64,000 nucleotides of DNA from positions 36,233,212 to 36,297,211 of the forward strand of contig OX345636.1 of NCBI GenBank assembly GCA_947044365.1. Reading direction: 5' to 3'. A model generated the notes under the pieces. The model searched no databases. It worked only from the letters and a program-made list of their open reading frames with translations, and was not told where the DNA came from. Shown here in pieces: positions 48,901 to 63,031 of the stretch. The translations under genes and the position numbers were made by a program. Each line of letters begins with the position of its first letter. Within the stretch, counting starts at the first letter, position 1. The stretch comes from Petrosia ficiformis (Eukaryota; Porifera; Demospongiae; Haplosclerida; Petrosiidae).

Positions 48901-51900
48901 TGATAAATTATGTTAACATTTTTGTGCCATACTCTAATTGCTCCAGAATGAAACACAATAATAAAAAAAAATTTCAATAAAAACAAAGGAAGATGTAGGG
49001 CTGTCAAAACCCAAAAACCATGTGAACAAGGTCAGGAAGCAAACATAGGACCCAAAATTAAACAAACCACTTCCATGTAACCCTACATAAGTACTTACAC
49101 TGCTATAAAGAAAAATACAAAGAGCTGTACTTATGTAGGGTTATGTGGAAGTGATTTGTTTAATTTTGGGTCCTATGTTAGCTTCCCGACCTTGTTTGTG
49201 TGGTTTTTGGGATTTGACGTCCCTACATCTTCTTTCATTGAAAATGTTTTTTATTGTTCTTGTTTCCATTGCTTTTTTTTCTAAATGGTGTGAATATGTT
49301 GTAGATTGCAGAAATACTGGTGCAAGTTAGATATCATATGAAATCATACAATCATAAATGGATTAAATTTTTTTAAGGTCAGCCTTTTGTATATTTATGA
49401 ATTGATTATCATTCCCTTTTATTTACAGATGATGCCTACTATTTCACTTACAAACTGTCTGCAGTCCTACAAGAATTAGTGTCAGTCACTATATCAACCA
49501 CATGGCATTCCAATGCTTATCATAGTATATTATCATGCATCAAGTACTTTCTCCTTTTCAGCTTCCATGTTCTGAGTATATAAATGTGCATGCACAATTA
49601 AATTCCACATGGTTTGATTAATGAATACACCTACGAAAATGGCGTCCAATTTGAGATCAATTCTTTGTGGTTGTTGAGACTCTCTTCTTTCATAGTATTT
49701 GAAGATATCATCTCCATACTTGCAGACCAGAATTTTACTATGAATGCGACTGGAATAGTGCTAGAATCATTGTGATTTGTCTGGAAAATAATATCAGTAT
49801 GATGAAGATTTTGCCAGTTTTGCCACTCGCTGGTGTTGGTAGTTATAAAAACACTATATATGAATAGGTATGTGTGTATAGAAACTTGTGTATATTACAA
49901 GAGATTTCAGCTCATCACTTGCAATTGAAATGTATGGTCGGCCATTTTTTTGGTGCCATCCCTATGTAGAAAGTACTACTGTACTCTCTGATAATCACAA
50001 ATTAATTAATAACAGTGCTAACCAAAATATTGGAACTTTTAATTATGTTCTCTGCTGTTGCTTTTATTATTGAAGATATTATAGCCTGCTTTTTCACACA
50101 ATGCCATGGACTGTTATACTTTTTTTCCTAACAGAATCAAAGAATATAATTATATTATACATGTAAATAGCTATAAATTTATAAAATGGAAAGGAGACAA
50201 TTAACTGGCAATCAGTAGATGTTAGATTCAAATGAAATAAAAATAAGTGTATAGGAAATCATGATGGTACAATAATGTATACATAAATGATAAACATGAA
50301 CCATAAAGTGAAATAATAATGTAAACAATTTCACCTCTTGAAATAGGTCTATTAAGTAAGCTACTTCATATCCTCCTGTATTCAGCATTTCACAAGCTTT
50401 CAGAAAATACAGAGACATCAGTGGTTCCTGTTATAAAGTACATACTAATTACATTTACTAGTTCACAAAAATGTGCTGTTATATAACTTACATTGTTGAA
50501 AACTTGAGTTGTATTTTGGCAAGATAGATGTTGGAAGTAATATGGAAGATAAGGAAGGGCTCCCTTGGTGTTTGAGAACTGATTCCATGGTTTGGTCTAA
50601 TTCAATAAAATCATAAACATTAAAATAATATCAATATTAAAATATACATACTTGTGTGTCCAAATTTTCACCATTCCCTTCAATTATGGTGGTAAACAAG
50701 ATATATAGAAAGCATAGTGTGGCAATATTTTCAGTTTCTTTACACATTAGACAAGATATATTTTGCATAGTTTCATCACTGCACAGGTCAACAAGCCAGC
50801 TAATTAACTGTTCTTTCTGCTCAGTAGTAACACTTTTCATCAAATGTTGAATGATTTGTTCAACAAAGTGTCTGACACTGTGTTTGGTTTCAATCTCCAT
50901 ACCAGACATTCCACTGAATACTGTAATAAATTGAGACCCCGCTACAATTTCCACCGGATTAGTTACTAAATATTGTATTCTGAAATGTGATATCTGAGTG
51001 GAAGAAGGTATAAAATAACTTATGCATAGTATTATTTGCTACATACAAAATTTACCTGGTCTACTGCAAGATTTCTTGAAACAAAATAGTTCAGTAATGC
51101 TAAGGCCATTTCAGGTTTCACATTCACATTAATTAATGTAAAGAAAACAGCAATTGCATCCCTCATTATTTCAATTTGTGGTGATATTATCACTTGCAAT
51201 AACTCTCTTGTTGGACTTGTTAAGTACTACAAAAATAAAAGTCACATGAATTTTCAATATAATATTAGTTCTTACACACCAAACTATTGTATTTTGGTAG
51301 CATACTCTTTATGTTTTCCTCAAACTTTGAATTTTCATCTCCCACATACTTTTCTGCAATACATTTAAGGGTGGTAAAAAGTGTGTTAACTACTATTTCT
51401 GCAAGTTGCACAGGAGTCGAAAAAATTTTAATCATGTCATCTCCTGTAAGTTTTTCATCACGTACATCTGTAAGTGTATTTAAAAATCTCAAAATACTTA
51501 AAATATCCATTGGGATGAGTGTGAAACTGCAGTGCAACCAAACAAGTCTAGAAAATATACTTTGAGCTGGTGCTTGCTGTTGAAAGAAACAGAACAATTC
51601 TGAATCTAGTTTGATCTTATCATAAAATAACGAGAGAAACTGAAGCATGTAGTAACTCCAAAGATCAGGATCTCTGTCCATCATCATAAATGTTATTGAT
51701 AGTATATCCTAATAGAGCAGAAAAAGATTAGCAACCTGCTATCATAATTATGTAACTACTTAAAAGGTAGTGTTATGATATAAGAACTTTCCTCTAATAA
51801 ATTAAGTTAGAATTATGACATATTGCAAAGCATATTTAAGAAATTTATATAATTATAAATATAATTATGTAGCCAGTACTAAACCATATAATCACATAAT

Positions 51901-54900
51901 CGTAATCAATAAACACGGTATACGTATATGCATCAACAGATGACAATCAGAAACTATCAATAAAAAATTAATTGAGTAGTGAGTAATGAGTAATATAATT
52001 ATTCTAACTATTACATATACCTGCTTGTCTTCAGTCTGCACTTTCAAACTTCTAGACAAGGAATCTATGTGAGTTGGAGATATGTTGGTTACTGAATCAC
52101 TGTGATTGACCTTTAGGAAGTCTTCAATTGCGTCATATACAATGTTGAAGAAAGGAAAGTATAGAATGGAGTTAGAAGCATTGTTGTTCGCTGTACTTTC
52201 GATTTTCATTTCAGCTGATGATTTTGGAAGGGGATAGTGTTCTATCTGAAGTTGTATAAGATGAAGGAATTTGGAAGCATTATCACCCACCAGCAATCTC
52301 AAAGCACCATGCTTATTTAAGATGGTAACCATGTAGTGCATGAAATCGTAAAAGCTTGATTTCAGTAATGTGTTAATAGCATCTGTCATATTGAGAGTGT
52401 ATTCTTGTAAAATAGCTGAATTAGCTGCTTGTTGCAACAATTGCATCATTTTTGTTGGAGTCCATTGCTGGCAAAATTTCACTTTCAGTGAATTTCCAAT
52501 GGAGTGACTTTCAGCTTGGGAAAGTAATGATGACATACTTGCAAAGTTAGCCTCACTATTACATTGCAAAGTACCAATTCGTGCAGCAGAAATGATGGAC
52601 ACTTCTGTGTCCAGCAAAACTTCAACTGTCTTCTCCATAAACGAAAGGTTAGCAGGAATTTCAATTTGAAAACAGTATTGAAAGCAGCTCTTCAAATCAA
52701 TGACTCCTGTTTTCTCTGATGGTGCAATAGCATCAAGGTAGCAGTGGTTCCATCCATCAAGGAACAGTGTAGGATAACAATGTGTGTAAAAATCTTCTGA
52801 GGGAAAATGTAGAAGAAGAATGAAATGTTTGTGTTCATTCAGCTCAAACTCTAACTCTTCTATGATAATACGAAGATAATTTATAGTTTCTTTTGATATT
52901 TCTTGCACGTTGACTAGCATAATGAAAAGACTGTAATTTTCAAACACCAAAAATTTCTTTATTTTCCGATTGATATCACTTCCAATACTGTTCTGAAGCA
53001 CTTGCAGAATACACATTGTATCTATGGTATCATCTTCGATATTAGGAAACATTCTCTTGAGTTTCTTCATGTTTTCATGTTTTGACTCATTGGAAGAAAA
53101 TGCAAAGAATTCGTGAGGCAGACTTTCAAAAAGGAACGATGTTGTTCGACTGAAGCAAAGAATTTTGTTTGGTTGCTCCCTATAGGTATGATGCATAATG
53201 AAACATCTTGAATGACAATAAAATTACTTAAGGTAGCAGTGTTGTGGAAGTGAAAAATCATACAATTACCAATTAATTATATTCATACTTTATTCGATTC
53301 ATTTTGTGGTTGCAGTGCAATACTATGTGCATACAGATACATGTTAAATATACATTCCTGTGGCATCATCTCTGCTATAATGAAGTAAAATCAGTTGGTT
53401 GTTCTGAGTACATTTTAGTCAGCTCTATTAAATAATCAGTACAGCTCTGAAATTTGAACATGTTTTTATGGCCATAGGGCCATCCCCTATAATTGCTTTC
53501 CATGAGGTTTAATGTACATATAATATAATTATATTTTCATGGCACATAGGGTCATCCCTATGATTGCTTTCCCCCGGGTTTGAACTATATATATATATAT
53601 ATATTTAGTGTCACTAACGCGAGTATGTATACGTAGTCTAGGAAGTTACGCCATTTTTATGGGCTCAGTCCATTAATGGGCATGGTGCGCAAAAGATCGC
53701 ACGCTTAATCTCTACAGATCAAAAGCCAGTGGCGTAACTGAACCCGGGTCCACACAGGCCAGAGCCTGTGCGACACCAATTTTTTTTGAAATTTTTTTTA
53801 TTATTATAATTTCTTAACTTTTTAATACCCACACATATTCTGTCATCTCAATTCACGATCAGTGTTTGTACACCGCTTTCGAGCACTCTTTCCAACAGTG
53901 TATTATAACAGAAATGTAGCCACAAGCCAAAATTCCCCCTCAGTTTGGACTTTTTAACTCTGAAAAACCCTCAGTTTCTGGGGGCTGCTCCCCCCAGACC
54001 CCCTGCTTTATAACTCTTAATTTCTTGGCCCTCACATCACTAAACACACAGTTACGCCACTGAAGAATGCTGTGTAGCTTATGTAAAAAATTGGAACTAA
54101 CAGCTAGCTATTCTACCTGAAATATATTCCCAAAGTTCGATAAGGTTCTTTAAAAGGTAAACAGAGTAGATAATAAAAATAATCAGAGAGTACGGTAGTA
54201 CTCACTATGCAGGGATGGCCCTGAAAATAAATGGCCACCCATACATTTCAATTGCAAATGGTAAGCTGAAATCTCTGGTAATATATACAAATAAGTTAAA
54301 ATATACATAACTTACAATAATTATATTGAGTATTTTTATAACTAACAATACGTTTTAGATGGCCAGAGATCTTCGTTAAAGTATAGAACCGGCGAGTAGC
54401 AAAACTGGCAAAATCTCCATATTATTCACTATTATTATTATTTTTCTTTTTCAGAAAAATAGATTTCTACGTTTCTGGAGCTATTAAAGTAGTTTTAGCA
54501 CAAATACAAATTTATTTTAACCCTTAGAAGACTGATGTCACATATATGTGACATTTCACCCCTACATGATTCAGAGTGTGTTCCTAGCATTATGAAGCTC
54601 TCCAAATGCTTGTAATTGGTGTCGGCACAAGCCCATGAATATGGCTAAAAAAGTTGATGGTTTTTTGGCCACCCTTTGGCCTACATAACGGCTACGGGGG
54701 GAATTTTAAAGGGCGGTGTCCCCCTTTGATGGGGGTTCGAAGAGGGCACAGCCCCCTTGCCGCCCACGCCAATTGTAGTTTCATTGACCCCGCCCACTTG
54801 CTCTGGTGAGGCATTTCCATTAGTGTAAAACATGAAATCGTGGGTGCAGCTGGTACCAACATGCAGTGGGGTCATTTTGTTTGCCACAGTTCCAGTCAAA

Positions 54901-57900
54901 AAAGGGAGAGCTGCTTTTGATTTAATCCTACGAAGCGCTTGGAGACTTTCGAGTCCCGGTAAGCAAGTTGGTGGAAGTAGTACTCCATGTAGGAAAAGGA
55001 GCCAAGTTTGGGGCAGAGAAAGTGAACGGTGGCCAAAATAGAGTCGCCAGTGTTGGAAATGGGAAGAATTTTGAAAAACAAGCTCAGTCCTCTAAGGGTT
55101 AAGTTAAATTCAGGGGAACAAACTTCGTACTGTTCTCTTTCCTGACCTAGACAACGAATACTTTCAGCCACTAACAGCAACCTACTTACCATTTGTAACA
55201 AACCACACCCATAAATTTTAAGTTAAGATGGATACAGTATCAGATGGTTTCTACAAAACAGATAAGTTGTATAAAGTATTAGCTGTATTTACTTAGCCAA
55301 TATCCGTAGAATAAATACTAAGATTCTAGCAATACTTCCACAAATAGAATATGTAAGCAAAATTTGTAAACCCATATGATACTGAACTGTCCATGTACAA
55401 ATAGTATAACTGAATGTACTTCTGTACTGATGTATTAGTTGATCACTCTCAGATAAGAAATTTCATCATAACTATACCACTAACTCATTGTAATAATCAT
55501 TATTTTTTATTAAGTTGATTAATCAGTGTACTAGATAATATATATATATTGGTGCTGCTCTAAGTGGGATCCAGTTAACCACTCTTGGTCCAAATCGTAC
55601 AGTGACGCTAAAAGTGAACTTGGATGGCCATCTATTTACCAACGTCATCTGTTTCTCACATGTTGTCAAATTTTTAAAATAGTTCACTTTAAGGTATGTA
55701 TACCCTTTGATGTTTATTTTTCTTTTGCTAATACTCCTACAAGGTCACATAATCTTTCTTTATTATGTAAGAAGTCCCGAATTAATTCATTTAGATATTC
55801 TTTTTTTATAAATTCAGCATTTATTTGGAACTCTCTTCCTAGCAATATTGTAAATTGTTTGTCATATTGTTCTTTTAAACACAGTCTTAGTTTATTTTTG
55901 TTTGCTGAGGTTTCCTTTTGTTATAATTTAATTTGTTGTAGATTTTGCTTATATAATTACTATTTCCCATGTTTGTATTTTTTTTAACTTAATTTATTTC
56001 ATTCTAGTCAATGTAATTACTGTATCTTAATTTATTTTGCATTATATATGTACATGTATATGTATAGTTATTTTGTATTGTTTACTTTTTGGGAGGCACT
56101 TAATATAGGATTACCTCTGTGCTCATCCTTTCCTTGTTTTTGGATAAAATTAAAAAATCAAATCAATATATATTAATGCTGTCAATGAAACAGAATGGTC
56201 ATCACGTTTTTGATCAACAATTTGCACACAAATTATTATACCGAGTCATTTTAAAATAGAATCGAAAGAAAGAGGTGTAGGAATTTTAATAACGAATAAT
56301 TATAATATTGCAGTAAATTTTTCAGTAATGTCTCGAAACAAGAATAATAAAAAATATTAACAAAATGAAAATACCACTTCCACATAACAACCCTACATAA
56401 GTATATATAACTAGAGTAAAAGCAAAACACAAAGAAGCAATACTTATGTACGGTTGTTATGTGGAAGTGGTATTTCATTTTGTTGCCAAAGCCATCTTGT
56501 TCCTGTGCTTTTTAGGTTTTGATATATATCCCTACATACTCTTTCATTTTTTTAAATGTTTGTTTTATTATTCTAAGTATAATAGGCTGATGTGTTTCAT
56601 TTTGGTACATCTTGTTGAGATATTTCTCAAAGAAGAATGACTATTTACAATGAGTTTGAAACAAAAACAGATACCAGAAAAAGGCTTTTGCTGTTTTTTA
56701 GATTATAGTGGCATAATCTCACATAGCAAGTCTCCTGTTTTTCTCATGTTTGTTTCCGCATAAAAATGTACCTTTGTGGCTGGTTCTGCTGTCGATCATA
56801 ACTCTTGAATGCAACATGCAAAATATTTTGACCTTTTACTCTTTCGACCCTTTTCTGTGAGAAACAAGTACTTAACACAAATTATGAAATTTGTTGAGAT
56901 TCATGCTTGTTGGTAACAAGAGAGCAAAAAAATCAGTGTCATGAAGGAACAAAATTTCAAAGTTCTTCTTTTACTTCTTGTCTAGCACTAAAATTAAAAC
57001 TTGTGTCTGAGAATAACATTACGTCCTATTTCTTCACTTTGACAGTGTTAAAGGGGATCACCACAACTTACCAGTGATATATGCCAGCCAACAGTATTGC
57101 CTTACTGACATTGTATCAGTATAGAGGTATTCTAGAGATTTACATTAAGGGCTTGCCCTTTTGAATGGTACAAACCATTATCCACCTTAATAATGTAATT
57201 GCAGTTTTAAAAAATACATGGTAGAAAAAGGCTTCGACTCAGTAACATTGCTTTGGAAATAGGTATAGCTGTAATTAATGTTAATTTCTGTTCTCCATAG
57301 TTTCTAATTAGTAAGAACAGAAAAGATATCATAAAGCACAGGACATTCTATTGATATTCGAAAGGATCAAGTATGTATGAAACAACTAATTGACTTCAGA
57401 TCAAAACATATAACATAATATTCCAGATAACAAATTATCACAAGATGTATAATTATTGAAATAAAATCCCTGGATATTCCCAGTTAAATCCTTAGTCGAA
57501 AGTATGAAATTACACAATTAGACTAGAGACATATCCAGTAGCATGCTAGGATGAGTGATAGCAGTTTTTGGACATGTGTGAAATAGGCTCCTTGAAGTTT
57601 GGTGCTAAATAGGCCATTTCATGAAACAAGTTCAACTATATTTTATGTAAAAAAAAAAGGAAAAGAAATGAAACTTCTTACCTTTGATCCATATCCCTCA
57701 TTACATTTATAACTAAATCTTGCAAGCTGAAGTGGGTGTGGTGTTTTAGATGGGCTTTCACATAATACTTTGGTATCTTTTCTTTCATTGCTAAGAATAC
57801 TTCTGGAGGCATTAATTGCATTAGTTCCTTTGTCATTCGAACTGTTAGCAGCTGTGATATAATCCTGAGAACATCATAAATTTCTTTATCTACTTCATTA

Positions 57901-60530
57901 ACATTTTTAGGATTGAACTCCTTGAAGTACTGTACAGCACTTTCAAGAGCTTCTTTAGTAAAGGTAGCTGCTAAAGTAGTAAGTGCATACCCGATATCTT
58001 CAAAGACTTCTGAAGGCTCCTTAAGAATTATGAAAAAAATAAAATAATGATAAAAAAATAATTCAGCCTAATATAAAACATATACATATGTACATATACT
58101 ATGGTCAGTAATGTAGATTGTCACAGTGGAATTATATTGGCTAATTTTTGAGCTTGATGCGATGCTTTAACTGTTCACTTTTACCTGGTTCAAATAATGA
58201 ACTGTGGTAATTTAAAAACAATCAAAAATTAAACACGGTACATGACCACATGATACATGTAGGTACAATTTAGGTATGTTTAGTATTTGTACCACAAATA
58301 GTAGTTGCTTTGTGGGTTTGTGGAGTTGTTGTGGTCTTTTTTGGAAATCATATCTGATGGCACACATGTCAATGACTTATAAGCCAGCTTTTGTTCTGTT
58401 GCTTTTTAAAGTTAAACCAGTTAGGTCATTGAGAAAGGTAGAAACAGCTAGGTTTGAAGCTAGCTTTGAGATTAATACTGATTTTATCTGTTTATAATTC
58501 TCATATGCCTGCATATCTTATTAAAAGATAAGTTTGAGGAAGTAATCACTGACTACGAAAATTGATTTCTGCAATTTGATTGATTAGCAATACACAAGGA
58601 TAAAAAGATATATAGAAACTAGATATATAGAGAAAAAAGTATCCCTAAGATTGCTTTGTGATGTCCAGCATTCAGTAATCATGGCTGACTTTATCATGCC
58701 TGAAACACAACAGCCTATTATAGTTATTATTTTGATTATCTACTTTCCTTACCTTTTAAAGGACCTTGTAGAACTTTAGGAATATATTTCAGGTAGAATA
58801 GCTAGCTATTAGTTCCAGTTTCTACGTAAGCTACTTAGCTTTCTTTCTGCTGGTCTGTAGAGCTCGAGCGCGAGTGTTTTTACGTGCCACGCCCTTCAAT
58901 TGACCAAGCCCCCCGGGAATGACGCAACTTCCTTAACTATGTATACAATGCATACTCGCACAAGTGGACACAAGAATATAATTATATATATATAATTATA
59001 TATACCATAGTTAACAGGTACATCAAAGATACTGACAGGTAGTATATATGCGATATACAACCTGTTTGCGGTTGTATAATGATATTCACTAGGTAAAGTA
59101 TATCCTTAATGATATTCACTAGGTAAAGTTATCTTCAATAGGTAAAGTATATCCATAATGATATTCACTAGGTAAAGTATATCTTCACTAGGTAAAGTAT
59201 ATCCATAATGATATTCATACACATGAACAAGAACACGCGGAGACGGTAAACGCAGAGAACACGCGGAGACGGTAAATGCTGTCTTTAATTGAAAAAAAAG
59301 AAACAAGGGAAAGAACAGCGCACCCAAATAACTAGGTTTTTGTTTGAGTCACACACGTAAGTCCTCAATCGTTACTTGTCAACACATATCCATCCATCAA
59401 CATACCATCATTATGGTACATCACGTTCAATGTACTTGTTAGCTATAGAATATATTATAAATACCATCGCTTCTCGGTGTATATGGCAAATATACACCTC
59501 GAAGCCATGGTATATATATTACATAAAGATTCAACCCCGTGGAAAGCAATCATAGGGATGGCCTTACGGGCCATAAAAACGTATCTTTATGACTCTCTGC
59601 GGTGTCAAGCTCTCAGTAATCATGCCTGACTTTATCATGCCTGAAACACAACAGCCTATTATAGTTATTATTTTGATTATCTACTCACTTTATTTTTTAA
59701 AGGACACTGTAGAAATTTACAAATATATTTCAGGTAGAATAGCCAACTATTAGTTCCAGTTTCTACGTAAGCTGCATGCATCTGCCGGCCTGAACGCCAT
59801 GTCCATTAATTGATCGAGCCCCCCAGAATGACAAAAGGTCTTTAACTACTCACACAAATGGCAAAGAATATATATATATACGGTACACTCCAAAACAAAC
59901 GCTATGTACAGTAGGGTAGTGCGTCAGTAGTACGCAACGAAGTAAATTTGTCTATGAATAATAAATTTGCGCATGCGCAGTAATCCATGTTCATTAGCGG
60001 TTTTGTCGTGTGAAAATGGTGTACAGTACTTATAAGCAGCAAAGAGTCCTCTACTTTTCTTCTCTGGGGTATAAATCTACGACTATTGTTTCACTTTTGA
60101 GAGAAGAAGTATTAACTGTGAGCAGGAGTGGTGTAGCAAGACTTTTGAGTAAGTACAGATAAACTGGTAGCATAAGGCGTCGTCCTGGTTCTGGGCGTCC
60201 AACAAAGCTTCAAAAACTGCTAGTTGATAAGGAACATCCACTGTCCCTACAAACAATTTTAAGGTCTCGTAGCAAGCTTGGATGGATTTTCCGTGTTAGT
60301 GCCTACTGCCAACTTATAAGAGAGGCTAACAAGGTCAAAAGACTAGAATGGGCCCAGAAACATTTACAAACAGTCCTACGAAATGAATTTACAGACGTGG
60401 TATGTACTGATGAATGTACAGTTAAGTTAGAATGCCACAGACGTTTTTGTTGCAGGAAGAAAGGGATTCAACCAAAGCCTAAGCCAAGGTATTTGACAAT
60501 AATTATAGATAATTGTATATCAATATGAAT

Positions 60531-60572
<42 letters not shown>

Positions 60573-61285
60573 TATGTTTATAATTATACATGTATAAAAT
60601 TAATACAGTTTTCTCTTTTTTATCTCTTCTCCAGAGCTAAACATCCATGTAAAGTTCACGTCTGGGCAGGCATTAGTTGGGAAGGGTAGGCAGTTGCCTA
60701 CATTAGTGTGTTAGAAGCTGGATTAAAACCTTTCTTATCATCAGCAATAAATGTTACTAAATTCATGCAGGACAATGATCCGAAGCATACTTCCAGGATA
60801 GTAGGTGATTGGATGGATGACAACAATGTTAATTGGTGAAGAACTCCCCCTGAATCTCCTGATTTAAATCCAAAGTGAAACTTTTAGTTGTAGATTTATA
60901 CTTCATCTTTCTCTCTCAACCGGCTCTTTTAAATGCCACCAATTTTCAAAAGATTTACCTTTGTGGTATATATAAATAACAGTCAAAATGCATAAGCTTT
61001 AACTACTGCTGCGTGTGTAATTCTCAACACCTTATGCTGCGAGAGTAAACCACTTTAGACAAAGCAGCTATGCTGCTGAATATAGACTGCAAACATCATC
61101 CAATGCCAGCCACACCCTCTATTGCAATTAATAATAACGGTAGTACGTTTCAATGCAGTAATGGCTCACTGCATTGCGTACTTCGGCGGTAGTGCGGTCT
61201 ACTACTGTGCAGCAGTTGAGCGAAGTTGCGGAGTAATTACCTCTACTCTACGTAGCGTTTTTTATGGACTATACCGTATATATAT

Positions 61286-61320
<35 letters not shown>

Positions 61321-62978
61321 CATATATATAAATATATATATATACGTAATATATATACCATGGCTTCGAGGGATATATGGCGAATATAAGACCCGAGCAC
61401 CGAGATATTGGCCCGAGGTGAAGCCGAGGGCCAATATCGAGGTGCGAGGATCTTATATTCACCATATATACCGAGAAGCCATTGTACATATAATATATTC
61501 TATAGCTAACAGAAACATCAAAGAAGAACAGGACAATGGACACGAGTAACAGGCTAACACACCTTACACTTTCAGCGATATGGGGCGAATAGTTCCTGGG
61601 AGAAACGCCCATCTATTGGTTCTTTTTTTTAAGAGACAAAGAGAGCTTCTTTTGTGTGTTTACTTGTCGACATAGCCTTCATTCTCTGTAGACTTTTGGT
61701 GACTAGATCGACTGCGCATGTGCATGACGTCATACCAGGGATGATATATGGCATATATCCCTGCTGTACTCGTGAATGAACTTTGATGTGGTTGTATAAC
61801 TTCCCTGCAGTTGTATAACTGCCCTGTGGTCGGAGATATATGCCATATATACGCCCCGTCGGCTCTTTGATGTTTCTGTTAACTATGGTATATATATATA
61901 TATATACCATAGCTAATATCAAAGTTACCGACAGGTGTTATATACGCAATATACACTCAACCACAGGTGGATATGAAACCACAGGGCTGATATAAGACCT
62001 ATAATGATATTCACAATAGATTGCATCAGTCTGAGCATGCACAGTCAGGTTGTAAATCGAAAAGAGTTGGAGACGAGTTATTTACAAATGGAAAAAGGAG
62101 CGTAGAGCTGTAGATGTCAGGTAACATTGATGTACATGTTAGGTATAGAATATATATGTCAGTCTGTATCAGCAATATGAGTCCTTCACCTCTCGATAGC
62201 AGTCATAGGCTACGCTTCAAGCTGCTATCTCGGGGTTCAGGTCTGATACTGCTGATACACACCTCAAAGTCATGTTATATATATTACATCAGGAGCGCAT
62301 GAATCCCAAGGAGCAGACAACCGGTATATGAAAGCTGTGTCAACCTTTGTCGATCGAAAGTACTTGAGATAATGAGATTCATAGTGTTATAGTGTAAACA
62401 TACACGCCTAGAGATAGAGGCTAGCGCCGTGTCCTGCACATGATACAAATGGCGACAACAGCTGCTAAACGTACTAAATACTAGACGGCTGTTGAAGAAG
62501 GAGGTGAAGTATCTTATAAGTAGAGTGAGCGAAGTGGATGCTGTTCATTTCATGAGCAACTAACCTTCCATGGAAGTTGTTGTGACGTTTATCAATTGTT
62601 GTTTTGGCCCGTAGTTTTCTTTTTGGGCTGCCATTTATTTTATATACTCGCATATTCTTCGTTGCCTCTTGAAGTAGTGAAGCAAGCGATGTTGATATGG
62701 TTCTCTTCATGGAACATAGGCTCGCTACAGCTGCCTTTCTCTTTCCTAACTCATTAGTGTATACTATACTAGTACTGCACGTTTATTGGGTGTGATTTGT
62801 CGGTAGATTTTTAATTTTATGTACCGTCAGCCACTTAGCACCTCCGCCTTGTTTGCTTAGTGTTTGCCCATGTATGGGCATTTTGTGCAATTCGTTCGAC
62901 AAAGGTTGACACAGCGTTTTATATAGCAGCTGTACGCTCCTTCCCCGCCTTTGCCGGGGTTCATACGCTCCTGATTAC

Positions 62979-63031
<53 letters not shown>

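Noticed and set aside
50652..50993. CSDETMQNISCLMC as zinc finger
   Set aside because: Too few ligands and wrong spacing; within a predicted helix.
52021..53179. Extension of the large exon to the stop at 51892
   Set aside because: A GTATAT donor at 52020 joins in phase 0 to the next exon, while the extension is AT-rich and low complexity.
59079..59278. Short regular repeats as CRISPR array
   Set aside because: Units are contiguous minisatellite repeats without unique spacers, in a eukaryotic context.
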